A stretch of DNA of 64,000 bases from Paenibacillus sp. HWE-109 (lineage in GTDB: Bacteria; Bacillota; Bacilli; Paenibacillales; NBRC-103111): NCBI RefSeq assembly GCF_022163125.1, contig NZ_CP091881.1:1178001-1242000 (forward strand), read 5' to 3'. The notes beneath the pieces were generated by a model. It searched no databases. It had not been told where the DNA came from and was given only the letters and a program-made list of their open reading frames with translations. Positions 35,301-43,636 of this stretch are shown here, in pieces (positions within the stretch are counted from its first letter, which is position 1; each line of letters begins with the position of its first letter). The position numbers and the translations under genes are program-made.

Positions 35301-36042
35301 GGGCTTTAACAATGGCGGCCAACTTGGGGACGGGACGATGGTGAACCGCAGCAATCCCGTTCAGGTCGCCGGATTAAGCAATGTTGTGGCAATCGCCGCA
35401 GGCGGTTATCATAGTCTTGCGCTGAAATCGGACGGTACATTATGGACTTGGGGCTCGAACACTGCCGGTCAGCTTGGGGATCATACCACGGTAAATCGCT
35501 TAACTCCCGTACAAGTGACGAGTATTTCCGATATTGCAGCCATTGATGCAAGCGTAGGACACAGCATGGCTTTGAAAAAGGATGGAACGGTCTGGACCTG
35601 GGGATATAACAATAATGGGCAGTTAGGCGACGGAACTACAATTAACCGCAGCATACCCGTTCAAGCTGCGGGTGTCGCCAAGGTTACGGCTATTGCTGCA
35701 GGTGGCTATCATAGCATAGCTTTGAAGTCAAACGGAACTGTATTTGCATGGGGAGCCAACGACAAAGGTCAAATAGGGGATGGGACGAATAGCGGCCGGA
35801 CTACGCCTGTTCAGGTGTCCAATCTAACCGATGTGAAAACGATTGGAGCAGGGCTCTATCACAGTGCAGCGGCCAAGTACAATAGCGGTTCATTGTGGAC
35901 ATGGGGCGACAACACCTACGGTCAATTGGGAGACGGAACAATCGTTAATCGCAACGCGCCTGTTCAGGCAGCCGGCATAAGTGGGATTATGCGAGTTGAA
36001 GGCGGGGCTTATTCGACAGCCGCATTCCAGTTCGCGAGATAG
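32362..36042 (+). CDS. Secreted protein: alpha-helical toroid-like domain interrupted and followed by two seven-bladed RCC1 propellers
   Basis: The protein has 1226 residues, with a signal peptide (about 1-30, cleaved after SAHA) and GGAGG before the ATG. Residues about 31-170 start an alpha-helical domain (DLAWAEGPILASYISMY). At about 175-528 seven RCC1 repeats of about 50 residues follow, with the signature AAGGYHSLALKSDGTVWSWG and GQLGDGTT. The helical domain then resumes at about 530-870 (DYQWVENAANEGWYIYPKG, NNSCWTADHDINKIPYAAIELDFAVLAYDNG), resembling alpha/alpha-toroid lyases or hydrolases. Residues 876-1226 are a second RCC1 propeller: its first half-blade (GSIWTWGNN) and last half-blade (RVEGGAYSTAAF) suggest velcro closure. 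A glycan-degrading or glycan-binding role outside the cell is likely but unproven. It is followed by a terminator. Confidence 0.8.
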   Translation: MIKSARISRLVLSVFVLSYVFTLFLPSAHALNYDVTTKASFDALDSTINGGNGVIKPNDEGTSDLAWAEGPILASYISMYKQYADTAYLNKFITQADQVLNLRDSVRGKSDYRGLSKPTWPAATRFTSGSTTLLDANGVPTLEVRSSLLFDSSENAVKISSGTNPNTFKLEAYTRVNSIAAGGLHSAAVNSTGRVWNSGNNYYGQLAFGTANQSQPFPADGVIDYYNVLDVAKAVSAGEFHSLALKTNGTVLSWGYNAYGQLGDGSTTNRSSAVIVNGLANVTQIAAGYYHNLALKSDGTVWSWGYNNSGQLGDNSLVNRATPAQVGSLTGIIAIAAGGYHSLALKSDGTVWAWGSNPFGQLGDGTTTDRLTPVQVSSLSNITSVSGGLGHSLAVKNDGTVWSWGLNGNGQLGNGMTGTASSPVQVSSLSGVVQVAAGGYHSLALKSDKTVWSWGANDVGQLGDGTTTQRLTLVQVVGLTANAIAAGKQHNMAITNDYRAAAWGKNDYGQLGNNSTSNVGFPVTFANMERSDIFDNLTMDPASPNYAVKKVRAGAHCSFDGLTNGISVKDLASSSPLASRNPVNDLKSFVPLRMSFPVHTGLLTYPMATFARVVYNTPALNGNATYKAAADRYAQAAWDAASEHDYQWVENAANEGWYIYPKGAPMFVDGSENQFNHYLSLGKTYVELSQIPGPHQADALNKATRMANRYKNDLTWDDVKDAYVWSYYPKQSATYLGWDERTSPTINHENNSCWTADHDINKIPYAAIELDFAVLAYDNGIVFNEKDMQRFVNTFTRNVLTYDGSGVPKLNFAVDGSGGIAPPLQELFATQWMKTAPWDDTIFHMSRKLFSSHSSGATLAQLAHFNEFARIAATKGSIWTWGNNIYGQLGDGTTTQRSSASALPLQGATQISSGEYHTVELNANGTVSAWGYNAYGQLGDGTIVNRSVPVPVNALTDVISVKAGHYHSLALKSDGTVWSWGFNNGGQLGDGTMVNRSNPVQVAGLSNVVAIAAGGYHSLALKSDGTLWTWGSNTAGQLGDHTTVNRLTPVQVTSISDIAAIDASVGHSMALKKDGTVWTWGYNNNGQLGDGTTINRSIPVQAAGVAKVTAIAAGGYHSIALKSNGTVFAWGANDKGQIGDGTNSGRTTPVQVSNLTDVKTIGAGLYHSAAAKYNSGSLWTWGDNTYGQLGDGTIVNRNAPVQAAGISGIMRVEGGAYSTAAFQFAR

Positions 36043-36067
36043 ACGGTTTGGCATTACGTTTTTTCAG

Positions 36068-36099
36068 GCATTCACCTTCTTGGGTGAGTGCTTTTTTTT
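36068..36099 (+). terminator. Rho-independent terminator
   Basis: GCATTCACC (36068-36076) pairs with GGTGAGTGC (36083-36091), with one wobble, and is followed by eight Ts. It ends the RCC1-protein transcript. Confidence 0.88.
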
Positions 36100-36268
36100 G
36101 ATGAGAATCAGCACTGGCAAGCCTTTAAAAGCATGCATGGCAAGAAGATACGTCCCATAGTGCTGAAAGAAATCCGAAAATTTCGAGATTGTGGAGACCC
36201 AAAAAGGGTTTAAGCTGCTCGCGTGTGAAGAGTGCCACGATCTTAAGGTGGTGCACTTGGCAGAATGA
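36100..36268 (+). pseudogene. IS91-family-type transposase zinc-domain remnant
   Basis: Translation from 36100 gives HWQAFKSMHGKKIRPIVLKE followed by IRKFRDCGDPK. After a frameshift in the A/G-rich run near 36200, the next frame continues GFKLLACEECHDLKVVHL and stops at 36268. This is the pattern of the N-terminal zinc-binding domain of IS91-type transposases (CGDPxxGFxxxxCxxC...V). The rest of the element, including the second cysteine pair and the catalytic domain, is absent. It marks an old insertion next to the repeat cluster that follows. Confidence 0.6.
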
Positions 36269-36355
36269 GATCCTCTAGCTTAGCTATCGCGCGGAGATAA
36301 GGGAATGTGAAGCCGCGATATAGCATAATGTGTCATGAGTTATGATAGCGAGTTT

Positions 36356-36584
36356 GAACTACAGTGCGCTATAATTCTGAAAACTGCTATATTCCACTCC
36401 AAAGGGAACTAAGATCCGTTATTCTAGCTGAAAGTGTCATTTTCGGGAGGGTGAGGGAACTACAGTCCGCTATTTTGCCGTTTTATGGGGATCTTCTGCG
36501 TTTTCGTGGAAATAAGACCCTGTAGTTCCGCTATTACCCACGCATCCCTACTTTTTGCCTAATTAGCGTCCTCTAGTTCCCTTA
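36356..36584. repeat. Cluster of five interspersed ~20-bp repeats (three direct, two inverted)
   Basis: Copies approximating GGGAACTACAGTCCGCTATT occur at 36356-36374 (+), 36404-36423 (+), 36455-36474 (+), 36511-36529 (-) and 36563-36584 (-). Copies 3 and 5 face each other and could pair into a long hairpin. The intervals (about 25-50 bp) are unrelated in sequence. This looks like a REP/MITE-like intergenic element array; no gene overlaps it. Confidence 0.7.
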
Positions 36585-36863
36585 CAAGGTTTTGCCGCTA
36601 AGAAGAGACTGATTTATCAGGGCGCCAAGCCGCTTTTCTTATGCTATCTAGCAGGGAGTTACGTTGTTTTGTGTTCACAACCTCGAAAAATTTGACAATA
36701 CCACATCATGCGCAGATATATTGTCTTCGTTTCTACGAATTGAGATAAATCGGGCGCTGTCGTCGCGCTGCAGCAACTTGTGGATTTTTCCGTTGTAAAA
36801 GGAGTGATAACGATATTTGCCTCTTTTGCCATCTTCCAAATGGATTTCTCATGAAGAAAATAA
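36585..36863. other. Intergenic stretch without a recognised gene
   Basis: Nothing with a start and ribosome site was found. A minus-strand frame across about 36660-36850 has some protein-like composition (IWKMAKEANIVITPFTTEK) and might be another decayed scrap, but I could not assign it. Confidence 0.3.
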
Positions 36864-38066
36864 TCAGGAGGAGGTCTTAGTCTGTCTGCGATATTCAGCG
36901 GGTGTAACCCCAGTGATCTCTTTAAAGACCCTTCCGAAGTGACTGGAATTAATATACCCGCTTTGAATGGCTATACTAGATACACGTTCCTCGCTTGTTT
37001 GAAGTAAATTCTTCGCATGATCTACACGCAAATTAGTCACGTAATCCCAGAAGGTGATGTGCAATTGATCCTTAAATAGATTACAGAAATGATATTTGTT
37101 GATATCCAAATGGTCGGCTATTTTCTGCAGATTAATGTCTGTCGTATAATAGCGTTTACAATAATCCACTGCTTTATCAATTAAGGCAACTTGGTGATCC
37201 GTTGAGGTTTTTGATATATTAAGATCTGGAATAACAGCAGAATGCTGCAAAGCGTCCTGGTAAGCTTCAGATAATTGCTGAGGGCGGTATTTGCTCTGGC
37301 TGGAACCTACCTGAAAAGGTTTATGGGTATAATTCATCAGGATTCGAATACAGCCTTGAATGAGATCACTATCCGTGTCCTTAGGAACATGAATCATAAT
37401 GATTTCGTTAAGCTTGCGGAAAAAACTGATGCCTTGATAACCTAAAATAAACAAATGGCTGTTAATTTCCTCAGTAATGCTAATTTTAATGACTTCTTCA
37501 ATTTCCTCTGCTTTTAAATTGGATCCTCCCAGCTGTAAGACACTGACTACACAGTGTTCCCAACGACTTTCTGCCATTTCTAAGAATTCATGTAAGCCAG
37601 TTGAATCCAGTTTACCAACAAGCAGCTTTTTCAAAGCGTTCTCTTCGAACAGAGGGATGGCTTTGGACAGGATGCTCTTATACCCATTCTCAGCTTCAAT
37701 CTCTTTGGTGACTCGAAACACTTCCTTGATAAGTTCGCTTTGGATATAGGGCTTAAGCAAATAGCCGGATGCACCGAGCTTAAGTGCTTGGTGTGCATAT
37801 TCAAATTCACCGTATGCGGTTAACAGGATAACTTTAATTGGCAGCTCTGCATGACGTATTTTATCCAAAAGCTCCAGGCCATCTAAGTTCGGCATCCGGA
37901 TGTCAGAAATGATGAAGTCGGGTACCCGATTCTGAATGATCTCCCAAGCTTTGCGTCCATCTGTCGCTTCCCCCAATACTTCAATGTTGGGAAAATGGTT
38001 TTCTAGAATTTTGCGAAGCGCTTGTGTTGTCAGTGGTTCGTCATCAATTAGTAATGTCGTTAGCAT
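36864..38066 (-). CDS. YesN-type response regulator with AraC DNA-binding domain
   Basis: The ATG at 38066 is preferred over a GTG three codons earlier because GGGAGG sits 8 nt upstream of it and overlaps the GTG. The product has 400 residues: a receiver domain at 1-120 (LIDDEP, phospho-acceptor D55 in IISDIRMP, LLKPY), a linker, and a C-terminal AraC domain (INLQKIADHLDINKYHFCNLFKDQ, GYINSSHFGRVFKEITGVTPAEYR). The linker is shorter than in the 545-residue regulator at 13.8 kb. It overlaps the end of the sensor kinase by 23 bp, so the two are coupled. The divergent LplB-type importer and mannosidase are the likely targets. Confidence 0.93.
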   Translation of the reverse strand: MLTTLLIDDEPLTTQALRKILENHFPNIEVLGEATDGRKAWEIIQNRVPDFIISDIRMPNLDGLELLDKIRHAELPIKVILLTAYGEFEYAHQALKLGASGYLLKPYIQSELIKEVFRVTKEIEAENGYKSILSKAIPLFEENALKKLLVGKLDSTGLHEFLEMAESRWEHCVVSVLQLGGSNLKAEEIEEVIKISITEEINSHLFILGYQGISFFRKLNEIIMIHVPKDTDSDLIQGCIRILMNYTHKPFQVGSSQSKYRPQQLSEAYQDALQHSAVIPDLNISKTSTDHQVALIDKAVDYCKRYYTTDINLQKIADHLDINKYHFCNLFKDQLHITFWDYVTNLRVDHAKNLLQTSEERVSSIAIQSGYINSSHFGRVFKEITGVTPAEYRRQTKTSS

Positions 38067-39861
38067 CCCACACACCTCCCAATGAAATAAGTTTAGGAAT
38101 AATCAGGGTAATTGTCGTTCCTTGTCCCCATTCACTCTCGATTTTTAATTTGGATTGAGAGGAGAACCTTAATGCCAAACGATTTGCAATACTCATTAGT
38201 CCGATTCTGCTTGTGCTAGAAGCTGCGGAGTAAAGCTCCTGATTGATTATGCTTAACCTTTGCTCAGTTATCCCAATCCCGTTGTCTTTAACCACAATGC
38301 GTATATGGTCAGTCTCATTTTGGATAAGCAGATTGATCATCCATGTCCCTTCTTTGCTTTCCAAGCCATGATAGAGGGAGTTTTCAAAGATAGGTTGAAG
38401 AATGAATTTGTTAATAGGGTATTCCAGTACATCATCATCGGCTTGAATAACCGATTGGAGACGTCCGGCATAACGAATATTCTGAATGCGTAAATAATTC
38501 TCAACAGAGCGTATTTCATCTTTAATTTGAACCATATCGTTCATTTGGTATAACGAATAATGCAGCATTTCTCTAAGGGAATGCGTAACCAGCTCAATAT
38601 CTTGATTCCTGCCAAGTATGGACAATGACGAGATAGACTGTAAGGTATTGTAAAGGAAATGAGGGTTCATCTTGGCCTGTAAAGCACTGTACTCGGCTTC
38701 CTTCTGGAGAAGCTGTTGTTTAATAGAATCAGCAATCAGCTCCTTCATCTTATCAAGCATATTGTTTATGCCTCTATTAAGGACCATAATTTCCTCGTAT
38801 TCGGTTTGACGATCAATCCGGATGTCCAACTTGCCTGTACCGACTTCCTTCATAAATGCCACTAATTTTAAGATGGGTTGGGTCGTACGAATGGTGATAA
38901 TGGAAGCAAGGGCAATCGTAATGACAATCATGATAGTCAGAAGAACCAAGGTTGTATCACGAATAACAGATAGTTTCTTGTTGAACTGGGTGAAGGGAAG
39001 CATGCTTACGGTTTTCCAGCCTGTTACCGAGGAGGTTGAATAGGCGATAAGCATATTCGTTCCGTTAACCGTTCGGATCCAATATCCAGAAGTATCTTGA
39101 AATAAGCTTTCCATATCTGATTCGGTAAGGAGCAGAGTGGGGTCTGATTGATAAATCACCTGTTTTCCGTCATCTACAACAAATGATTGTATATCAAGTT
39201 GTGTTTGGATCGATTCAAAAATGTTTTTAAGCTTATTAATGTTGTAATCGAATACAGCAACACCATACAGATTAGGATTGGATGGATCATAGGCATCCTT
39301 AATGTTGGCAGCAATCGTAATTACGTTATTAAGATCGGACTTACTTCTATAGTTATCATAGTAATCAGGCTTATGAGCACCGTAGAATTTGATCTGCAAG
39401 GCATACTTGGAGTTTTTAAAATCGAACCACACTTTCTTTAAAAAAGGGGAGTCAAAGTCAATAGACTGAGCGCTATTGATGTATTGCTTGCGATGATCGT
39501 AATTGTAAATAAAGTAACCGCGTATATCGGATTTCTCCGAGAAGATATTAGTCAACAGAATGGAAATTCGCGCGCGGTCTTGTTGAGACTCATATACTCC
39601 GCCTTCTGTGATAGAGTCTTCAAGAATAGTTATTAAATTCTGATCGATGGCGAGAAAGTGGAGGGAATCCTTGATTTCATGTAAGTACACATCCAGACTC
39701 TGATTTACTTGGTTCGTAATCGATGTAGTGCTTTTGATCATCTCTTTTTTTGTAAAACTGGAGAAGGTTTGATAGCTGATAATACCGAGTACGCTGAGAG
39801 AAACACATATTAATATGGCGAAATAGAGGATGATACTTGACTTGAATGATTTAAATTTCAT
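38044..39861 (-). CDS. YesM-type sensor histidine kinase
   Basis: The start is placed at 39861 (MKFKSFKSS), preceded by GAGGGTGGG; 20 codons upstream in frame lack a good ribosome site and begin with a polar segment. The product has 605 residues: a transmembrane helix at about 10-32, an extracellular cache-like sensor to about 285, a second helix, a HAMP domain, and the LytS/YesM-type kinase region with H401 in AKMNPHFLYNTLQS followed by an ATPase domain (FENSLYHG, KDNGIGI). It lies head-to-head with the importer at 40.2 kb. A cre-like site lies just upstream of its start. Confidence 0.92.
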   Translation of the reverse strand: MKFKSFKSSIILYFAILICVSLSVLGIISYQTFSSFTKKEMIKSTTSITNQVNQSLDVYLHEIKDSLHFLAIDQNLITILEDSITEGGVYESQQDRARISILLTNIFSEKSDIRGYFIYNYDHRKQYINSAQSIDFDSPFLKKVWFDFKNSKYALQIKFYGAHKPDYYDNYRSKSDLNNVITIAANIKDAYDPSNPNLYGVAVFDYNINKLKNIFESIQTQLDIQSFVVDDGKQVIYQSDPTLLLTESDMESLFQDTSGYWIRTVNGTNMLIAYSTSSVTGWKTVSMLPFTQFNKKLSVIRDTTLVLLTIMIVITIALASIITIRTTQPILKLVAFMKEVGTGKLDIRIDRQTEYEEIMVLNRGINNMLDKMKELIADSIKQQLLQKEAEYSALQAKMNPHFLYNTLQSISSLSILGRNQDIELVTHSLREMLHYSLYQMNDMVQIKDEIRSVENYLRIQNIRYAGRLQSVIQADDDVLEYPINKFILQPIFENSLYHGLESKEGTWMINLLIQNETDHIRIVVKDNGIGITEQRLSIINQELYSAASSTSRIGLMSIANRLALRFSSQSKLKIESEWGQGTTITLIIPKLISLGGVWDANDITN

Positions 39862-39874
39862 GAACCCACCCTCT

Positions 39875-39888
39875 CGAAAGCGTTCCCT
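39875..39888 (-). promoter_or_regulatory. cre-like catabolite repression site in kinase leader
   Basis: CGAAAGCGTTCCCT matches the Bacillus cre consensus TGWAARCGYTWNCW at most positions, including the central CG, and sits about 14 bp upstream of the kinase start. A CcpA complex here would act as a roadblock to transcription of the two-component genes. Confidence 0.45.
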
Positions 39889-40056
39889 TCTAGAATTTCT
39901 CGGTCCTGCTTTTGTGATCATCTCAACGTGTTCGGTTTTCTTTCAAACCATTATAGTTCTTAAAACAATGAATAACAATATAACTTGGAATGATCCCAAT
40001 ATTTGAATATTAACAAAATATTAGAACATAAAATTCAATTTTTATCGCGTATGAAG

Positions 40057-40085
40057 TTGACGTAAGCGTTTACCAAGATTAGAAC
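40057..40085 (+). promoter_or_regulatory. Candidate promoter overlapped by a cre-like site
   Basis: TTGACG (40057-40062), a 17-bp spacer and TAGAAC (40080-40085) form a plausible promoter with a weak -10, as expected for activator dependence. The spacer contains the cre-like CGTAAGCGTTTACC (40061-40074), whose core GTAAGCGTTTAC is near-palindromic. CcpA bound there would block initiation of the importer operon. Confidence 0.55.
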
Positions 40086-40136
40086 AGGCTCAAAAGATTT
40101 GACTATTTTCAAATAATTAAACATCACTTACCATTG

Positions 40137-40150
40137 GGTAAGCGGTTACA
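40137..40150 (+). promoter_or_regulatory. Second cre-like site in importer leader
   Basis: GGTAAGCGGTTACA fits the cre consensus at 12 of 14 positions by eye. It lies 24 bp upstream of the first permease ATG, downstream of the candidate promoter, where a roadblock would act. Confidence 0.5.
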
Positions 40151-40173
40151 ACAAGAGAAAGGAGATGTAGAAA

Positions 40174-41100
40174 ATGAAAATTAGCAACAGTATTGTAAGG
40201 GAGTTGTGGACAAATAGACCCTACTATTTGATGGCTCTCCCAGGCCTCTTGATCCTATTCGCTTTCTCTTACTTGCCTTACCCGGGGATTATTATCGCTT
40301 TCAAAAATTTCAATCCGATAAAGGGGATTTTTGGAAGTCCATGGAGTGGCTTGGATAATTTCAGATTTTTTCTATCCAATGGTGACTTTCTGCGGATTAC
40401 ATTTAATACGTTCTGGATCAATTTCAATCAAATTTTGTGGGGGACGATTCTCGCTGTAGTCTTCGCAGTTCTATTGAATGAAATTAAGAATAATGGAATG
40501 AAGAAATGGTTCCAGAGCATTCTGTTTCTGCCGTATTTCTTTTCCTTCGTCATTGTTGGGAAATTAGTCCTCTTAATTTTCAAAAATGAAAACGGGCTTG
40601 CGAACGAATGGATTGAGATTTTCCATGGAGTGCCAATTGATTGGTATACATCGCCTCAATACTGGGTGAAAATTATTGCTTCGGCGAGCATATGGAAAAA
40701 TGTGGGCTATTCCGTTATTATTTATCTCGCTGTCATTACATCCATAGACGAAGAGATGATGGAAGCAGCTTCTCTGGACGGTGCTTCTCGCGTACAAAAG
40801 ATTCAGTTCATTTTACTGCCAAACTTGGTTCCTACGGTCATCATTTTGACACTGCTGTCCATTGGAAGAATATTCTTCGGGGATTTTGCACTTATTTATG
40901 CAATTGTAGAGAACAATGGGCTGTTGTTTTCAACGACAGATGTAATCGACACCTATATCTACCGCGCTTTAATCAATGGCGGACAGGAATACGGCATGAT
41001 TACTGCAATTGGAATTTGCCAATCTATTCTTGGCTTCCTTGTAGTCGTAGGCAGCAACTGGGCAGTTAAGAGGTATGATAAAGACTATTCCTTATTTTAA
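40174..41100 (+). CDS. ABC polysaccharide/oligosaccharide transporter permease (LplB type)
   Basis: The protein has 308 residues with six predicted membrane helices. The N-terminus (RPYYLMALPGLLILFAFSYLP) and the EAA loop (MEAASLDGASRVQKIQFILLP) match LplB-type permeases that import complex oligosaccharides in Paenibacillus and relatives. The ribosome site is AAAGGAG. First gene of the importer-mannosidase operon, with cre-like sites upstream and a divergent YesM/YesN pair. Confidence 0.92.
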   Translation: MKISNSIVRELWTNRPYYLMALPGLLILFAFSYLPYPGIIIAFKNFNPIKGIFGSPWSGLDNFRFFLSNGDFLRITFNTFWINFNQILWGTILAVVFAVLLNEIKNNGMKKWFQSILFLPYFFSFVIVGKLVLLIFKNENGLANEWIEIFHGVPIDWYTSPQYWVKIIASASIWKNVGYSVIIYLAVITSIDEEMMEAASLDGASRVQKIQFILLPNLVPTVIILTLLSIGRIFFGDFALIYAIVENNGLLFSTTDVIDTYIYRALINGGQEYGMITAIGICQSILGFLVVVGSNWAVKRYDKDYSLF

Positions 41101-41121
41101 ACAGCAAGAGAGGTGAATGCA

Positions 41122-41988
41122 TTGAAGAAGAGCAAGTTTGGCTGGCTAGATATTTTCATTTATTTGGTATTCATCATCTTTTCCTTGGTTACCCTCGTCC
41201 CATTCATCTTAGCGATAATGGTCTCAATATCGGATGAGCGCTCTATCGTTCTGAATGGATACAAATTCATCCCTGATTTATTTTCATTAGATGCGTATAA
41301 GATTGTCTTTCAAGACAACATTGTGACAAATGCCTATAAAATCACCATCATCGTAACCATTGTAGGTACAGTCATCTCGTTAATCTTATCATCACTGCTC
41401 GGCTATATGATGTCCGTACAAAAAGTGAAATATCGCAACATCATTGCCCTGATCATCTTTATTCCCATTGTATTCAGCGCAGGACTCGTTCCTTGGTACA
41501 TTGTAGTCACTAATTACCTCCATTTGAAAAATACGATTTGGGCCCTTATTCTGCCGATTGCGATAAATCCGTTTAATATTTTTCTGCTTAGGAATTATTA
41601 CAAATCGATTTCACCAGCACTTTCAGAATCCGCAGAAATTGATGGAGCTGGCCCGTGGTTTATTTTCTATAAAATTATTACTCCGTTGTCTATGCCGATA
41701 TTAGCGACTGTGGGTCTGTTCTCTTCCTTAAGTTACTGGAATGATTTCACGATGTCCCTGTGGTTAATTGATGATCGAAAGCTGTTCTCCGTTCAGTTTT
41801 TATTGTATCGGATTAATTCGATGATTGCTTATATGAGTCAGCATTCGAATGTTGCATCTGCTCGGATGCCTTCAGAAACGATTGTCTTCGCGATGTTCTT
41901 AATTACGATTGGACCGATTATTCTCGTCTATCCGTATTTGCAGAAATATTTTGTCAAAGGTATTATGGTCGGCTCAATCAAGGGTTGA
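41122..41988 (+). CDS. ABC oligosaccharide transporter permease (YtcP type)
   Basis: A TTG start at 41122 is preferred because GAGAGG lies 8 nt upstream; a GTG nine bases earlier overlaps that ribosome site. The product has 288 residues with six predicted membrane helices, the EAA-type loop SESAEIDGAGPWFIFYKIITPL and the terminal GIMVGSIKG. It partners with the LplB-type permease. Confidence 0.9.
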   Translation: MKKSKFGWLDIFIYLVFIIFSLVTLVPFILAIMVSISDERSIVLNGYKFIPDLFSLDAYKIVFQDNIVTNAYKITIIVTIVGTVISLILSSLLGYMMSVQKVKYRNIIALIIFIPIVFSAGLVPWYIVVTNYLHLKNTIWALILPIAINPFNIFLLRNYYKSISPALSESAEIDGAGPWFIFYKIITPLSMPILATVGLFSSLSYWNDFTMSLWLIDDRKLFSVQFLLYRINSMIAYMSQHSNVASARMPSETIVFAMFLITIGPIILVYPYLQKYFVKGIMVGSIKG

Positions 41989-42039
41989 TTCCAAAATATC
42001 GGGCAATATATATATAATTAGAAAAAGGGAGCGAATAAC

Positions 42040-43590
42040 ATGATGAAAAGTAAGCGCTTTATGGGGAGTATAGTTGCATCTGTTGTAGTATCAACGCTAT
42101 TAGTAGGTTGCAGCACGTCAAACAATGGAAATCCGCCTTCTGATTCTCCTAAAAAGTCGGAAGCGCCGGGCGCAACGAGCACGGCTGCAACAGTACCTGG
42201 GAAAGAAGTTACACTAAATATTTTATTCCCGGGAGATCCGCCGAAGGATCTGGATGCCGTTAATGCAGCTATTGCAAAGAAGCTTCAAGCAGACGGCTTA
42301 AATATGAAGCTAAACTATACTTTTGTGCCGTGGGAATCATACACGAATAAACAAAGTCTAGTTGTTGCAGCAGGGGAAAATTATGACTTAACTTGGACGC
42401 ACATTTCTAATTTATCACAAGGTGCAAGCAAGAATGTGCTAATGCCTCTGGATGACCTTCTTGCAAGCAGCGGTCCCGGGTTGCTTAAAGATATTTCGGA
42501 CTTTGTATGGAAAGCCGTTAAGGTGGACGGGAAAACCTATGCAATTCCTCGAGTCGTTCCGGTTGCACAAAGCAATGATACCTTCCAAATTCGCGGTGAC
42601 TTACGTAAAAAGTACAACTTGCCGGAAATTAAAAGTTCATCTGATTTCGAGAAGTATCTGGAAGCTGTTAAAACCAATGATCCGACAATCACTCCACTAG
42701 CTGGGGGAGCGGGAGGACTTGTCAGAGAAATAGCACCAAGTTATTTTGCAAATGGAGATTTTACTGGAAGCTTCTTCTATATTGACGTGAATGAAACACC
42801 GCTTAAAGTCAAAAATCTATTTGCTTCAAAAGCTTATGAGCAGTATGTAAATAAAACAAGAGAATGGTATAAAAAAGGGTATCTGCCGAGTGACCCTAAC
42901 ATGTTCAAAGACATAAACGGAGATTTTACCAAAGGTAGAATGGCAGCGATGCCTTCTAATATCTTGCGCCCAACGGAAGTTATTGATGCACTAAAAACTA
43001 ATCTTCCTAATGCAGAGCTTGAATTTGTGCAGTTTGCTTCGGATAAACCCAAATATATCTACACTAGTGCAGATAATCTGCTGTCGGTATTAGCAACAAG
43101 CAAACATCCGAAAGAAGCAGTAGCGTTCGTCAATTGGTTACACAGCAGTCAGGAAAACTATGATTTATTCTCCTTGGGTGTTAAGGATGTAAACTACAAG
43201 GCCAACGGAAATAGTGCGTCTTATGAGGGGATCTCACCCGATAAACAATATTTCCCGATTAGCTGGGCGTGGACTGATTTAAGGTATAACAAATTCAGTA
43301 AATTCATCACCCCGGCTCAACTTGATGTCATTAAAACTTGGGATAATGGGGCAGTACAAACACCACTTATTGGTTTCTCTATTAACACTGAGCCAGTAAA
43401 AGCAGAATTGGCTAAGGTTTCAGCAATTGCATCAGAGTACTCAACACAAGGTCCACTTATGAATGGGATCGTTGATTTTTCATCAGTAAAAGATAAATTC
43501 CTAAGCAGATTGAATGATGCCGGAATCGATAAGGTTCTTGCCGAATATCAGAAACAATTAGACGCCTTCTTGGCGCAACAGAAGAAGTAA
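42040..43590 (+). CDS. ABC transporter substrate-binding lipoprotein (LplA type)
   Basis: The protein has 516 residues, in the longer size class that goes with LplB/YtcP permeases. The signal peptide ends in lipobox LLVGC with C24 lipidated, followed by a Ser/Pro/Thr linker. The mature part contains WTHISNLSQGASKNVLMPLD and GISPDKQYFPISW, typical of this class. It likely captures a mannose-containing oligosaccharide, judged from the mannosidase encoded next. The ribosome site is AAAGGGAG. Confidence 0.9.
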   Translation: MMKSKRFMGSIVASVVVSTLLVGCSTSNNGNPPSDSPKKSEAPGATSTAATVPGKEVTLNILFPGDPPKDLDAVNAAIAKKLQADGLNMKLNYTFVPWESYTNKQSLVVAAGENYDLTWTHISNLSQGASKNVLMPLDDLLASSGPGLLKDISDFVWKAVKVDGKTYAIPRVVPVAQSNDTFQIRGDLRKKYNLPEIKSSSDFEKYLEAVKTNDPTITPLAGGAGGLVREIAPSYFANGDFTGSFFYIDVNETPLKVKNLFASKAYEQYVNKTREWYKKGYLPSDPNMFKDINGDFTKGRMAAMPSNILRPTEVIDALKTNLPNAELEFVQFASDKPKYIYTSADNLLSVLATSKHPKEAVAFVNWLHSSQENYDLFSLGVKDVNYKANGNSASYEGISPDKQYFPISWAWTDLRYNKFSKFITPAQLDVIKTWDNGAVQTPLIGFSINTEPVKAELAKVSAIASEYSTQGPLMNGIVDFSSVKDKFLSRLNDAGIDKVLAEYQKQLDAFLAQQKK

Positions 43591-43636
43591 CTGCTTGGCG
43601 ATCCCGATTCAAGCCCGCTTTACATATTAATCGGTT

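Noticed and set aside
32880..36030. Regular ~150-bp periodicity suggesting an array
   Set aside because: It is the coding imprint of RCC1 protein repeats with diverged DNA; not CRISPR or satellite DNA.
36356..36584. Possible CRISPR array
   Set aside because: Repeats are in both orientations, diverged and irregularly spaced, with no cas genes.
36660..36850. Minus-strand protein-like frame downstream of the response regulator
   Set aside because: No start, ribosome site or family match; too weak to call a gene.
38067..38075. GTG start three codons upstream for the minus-strand response regulator
   Set aside because: The GTG overlaps the GGGAGG ribosome site that serves the ATG at 38066.
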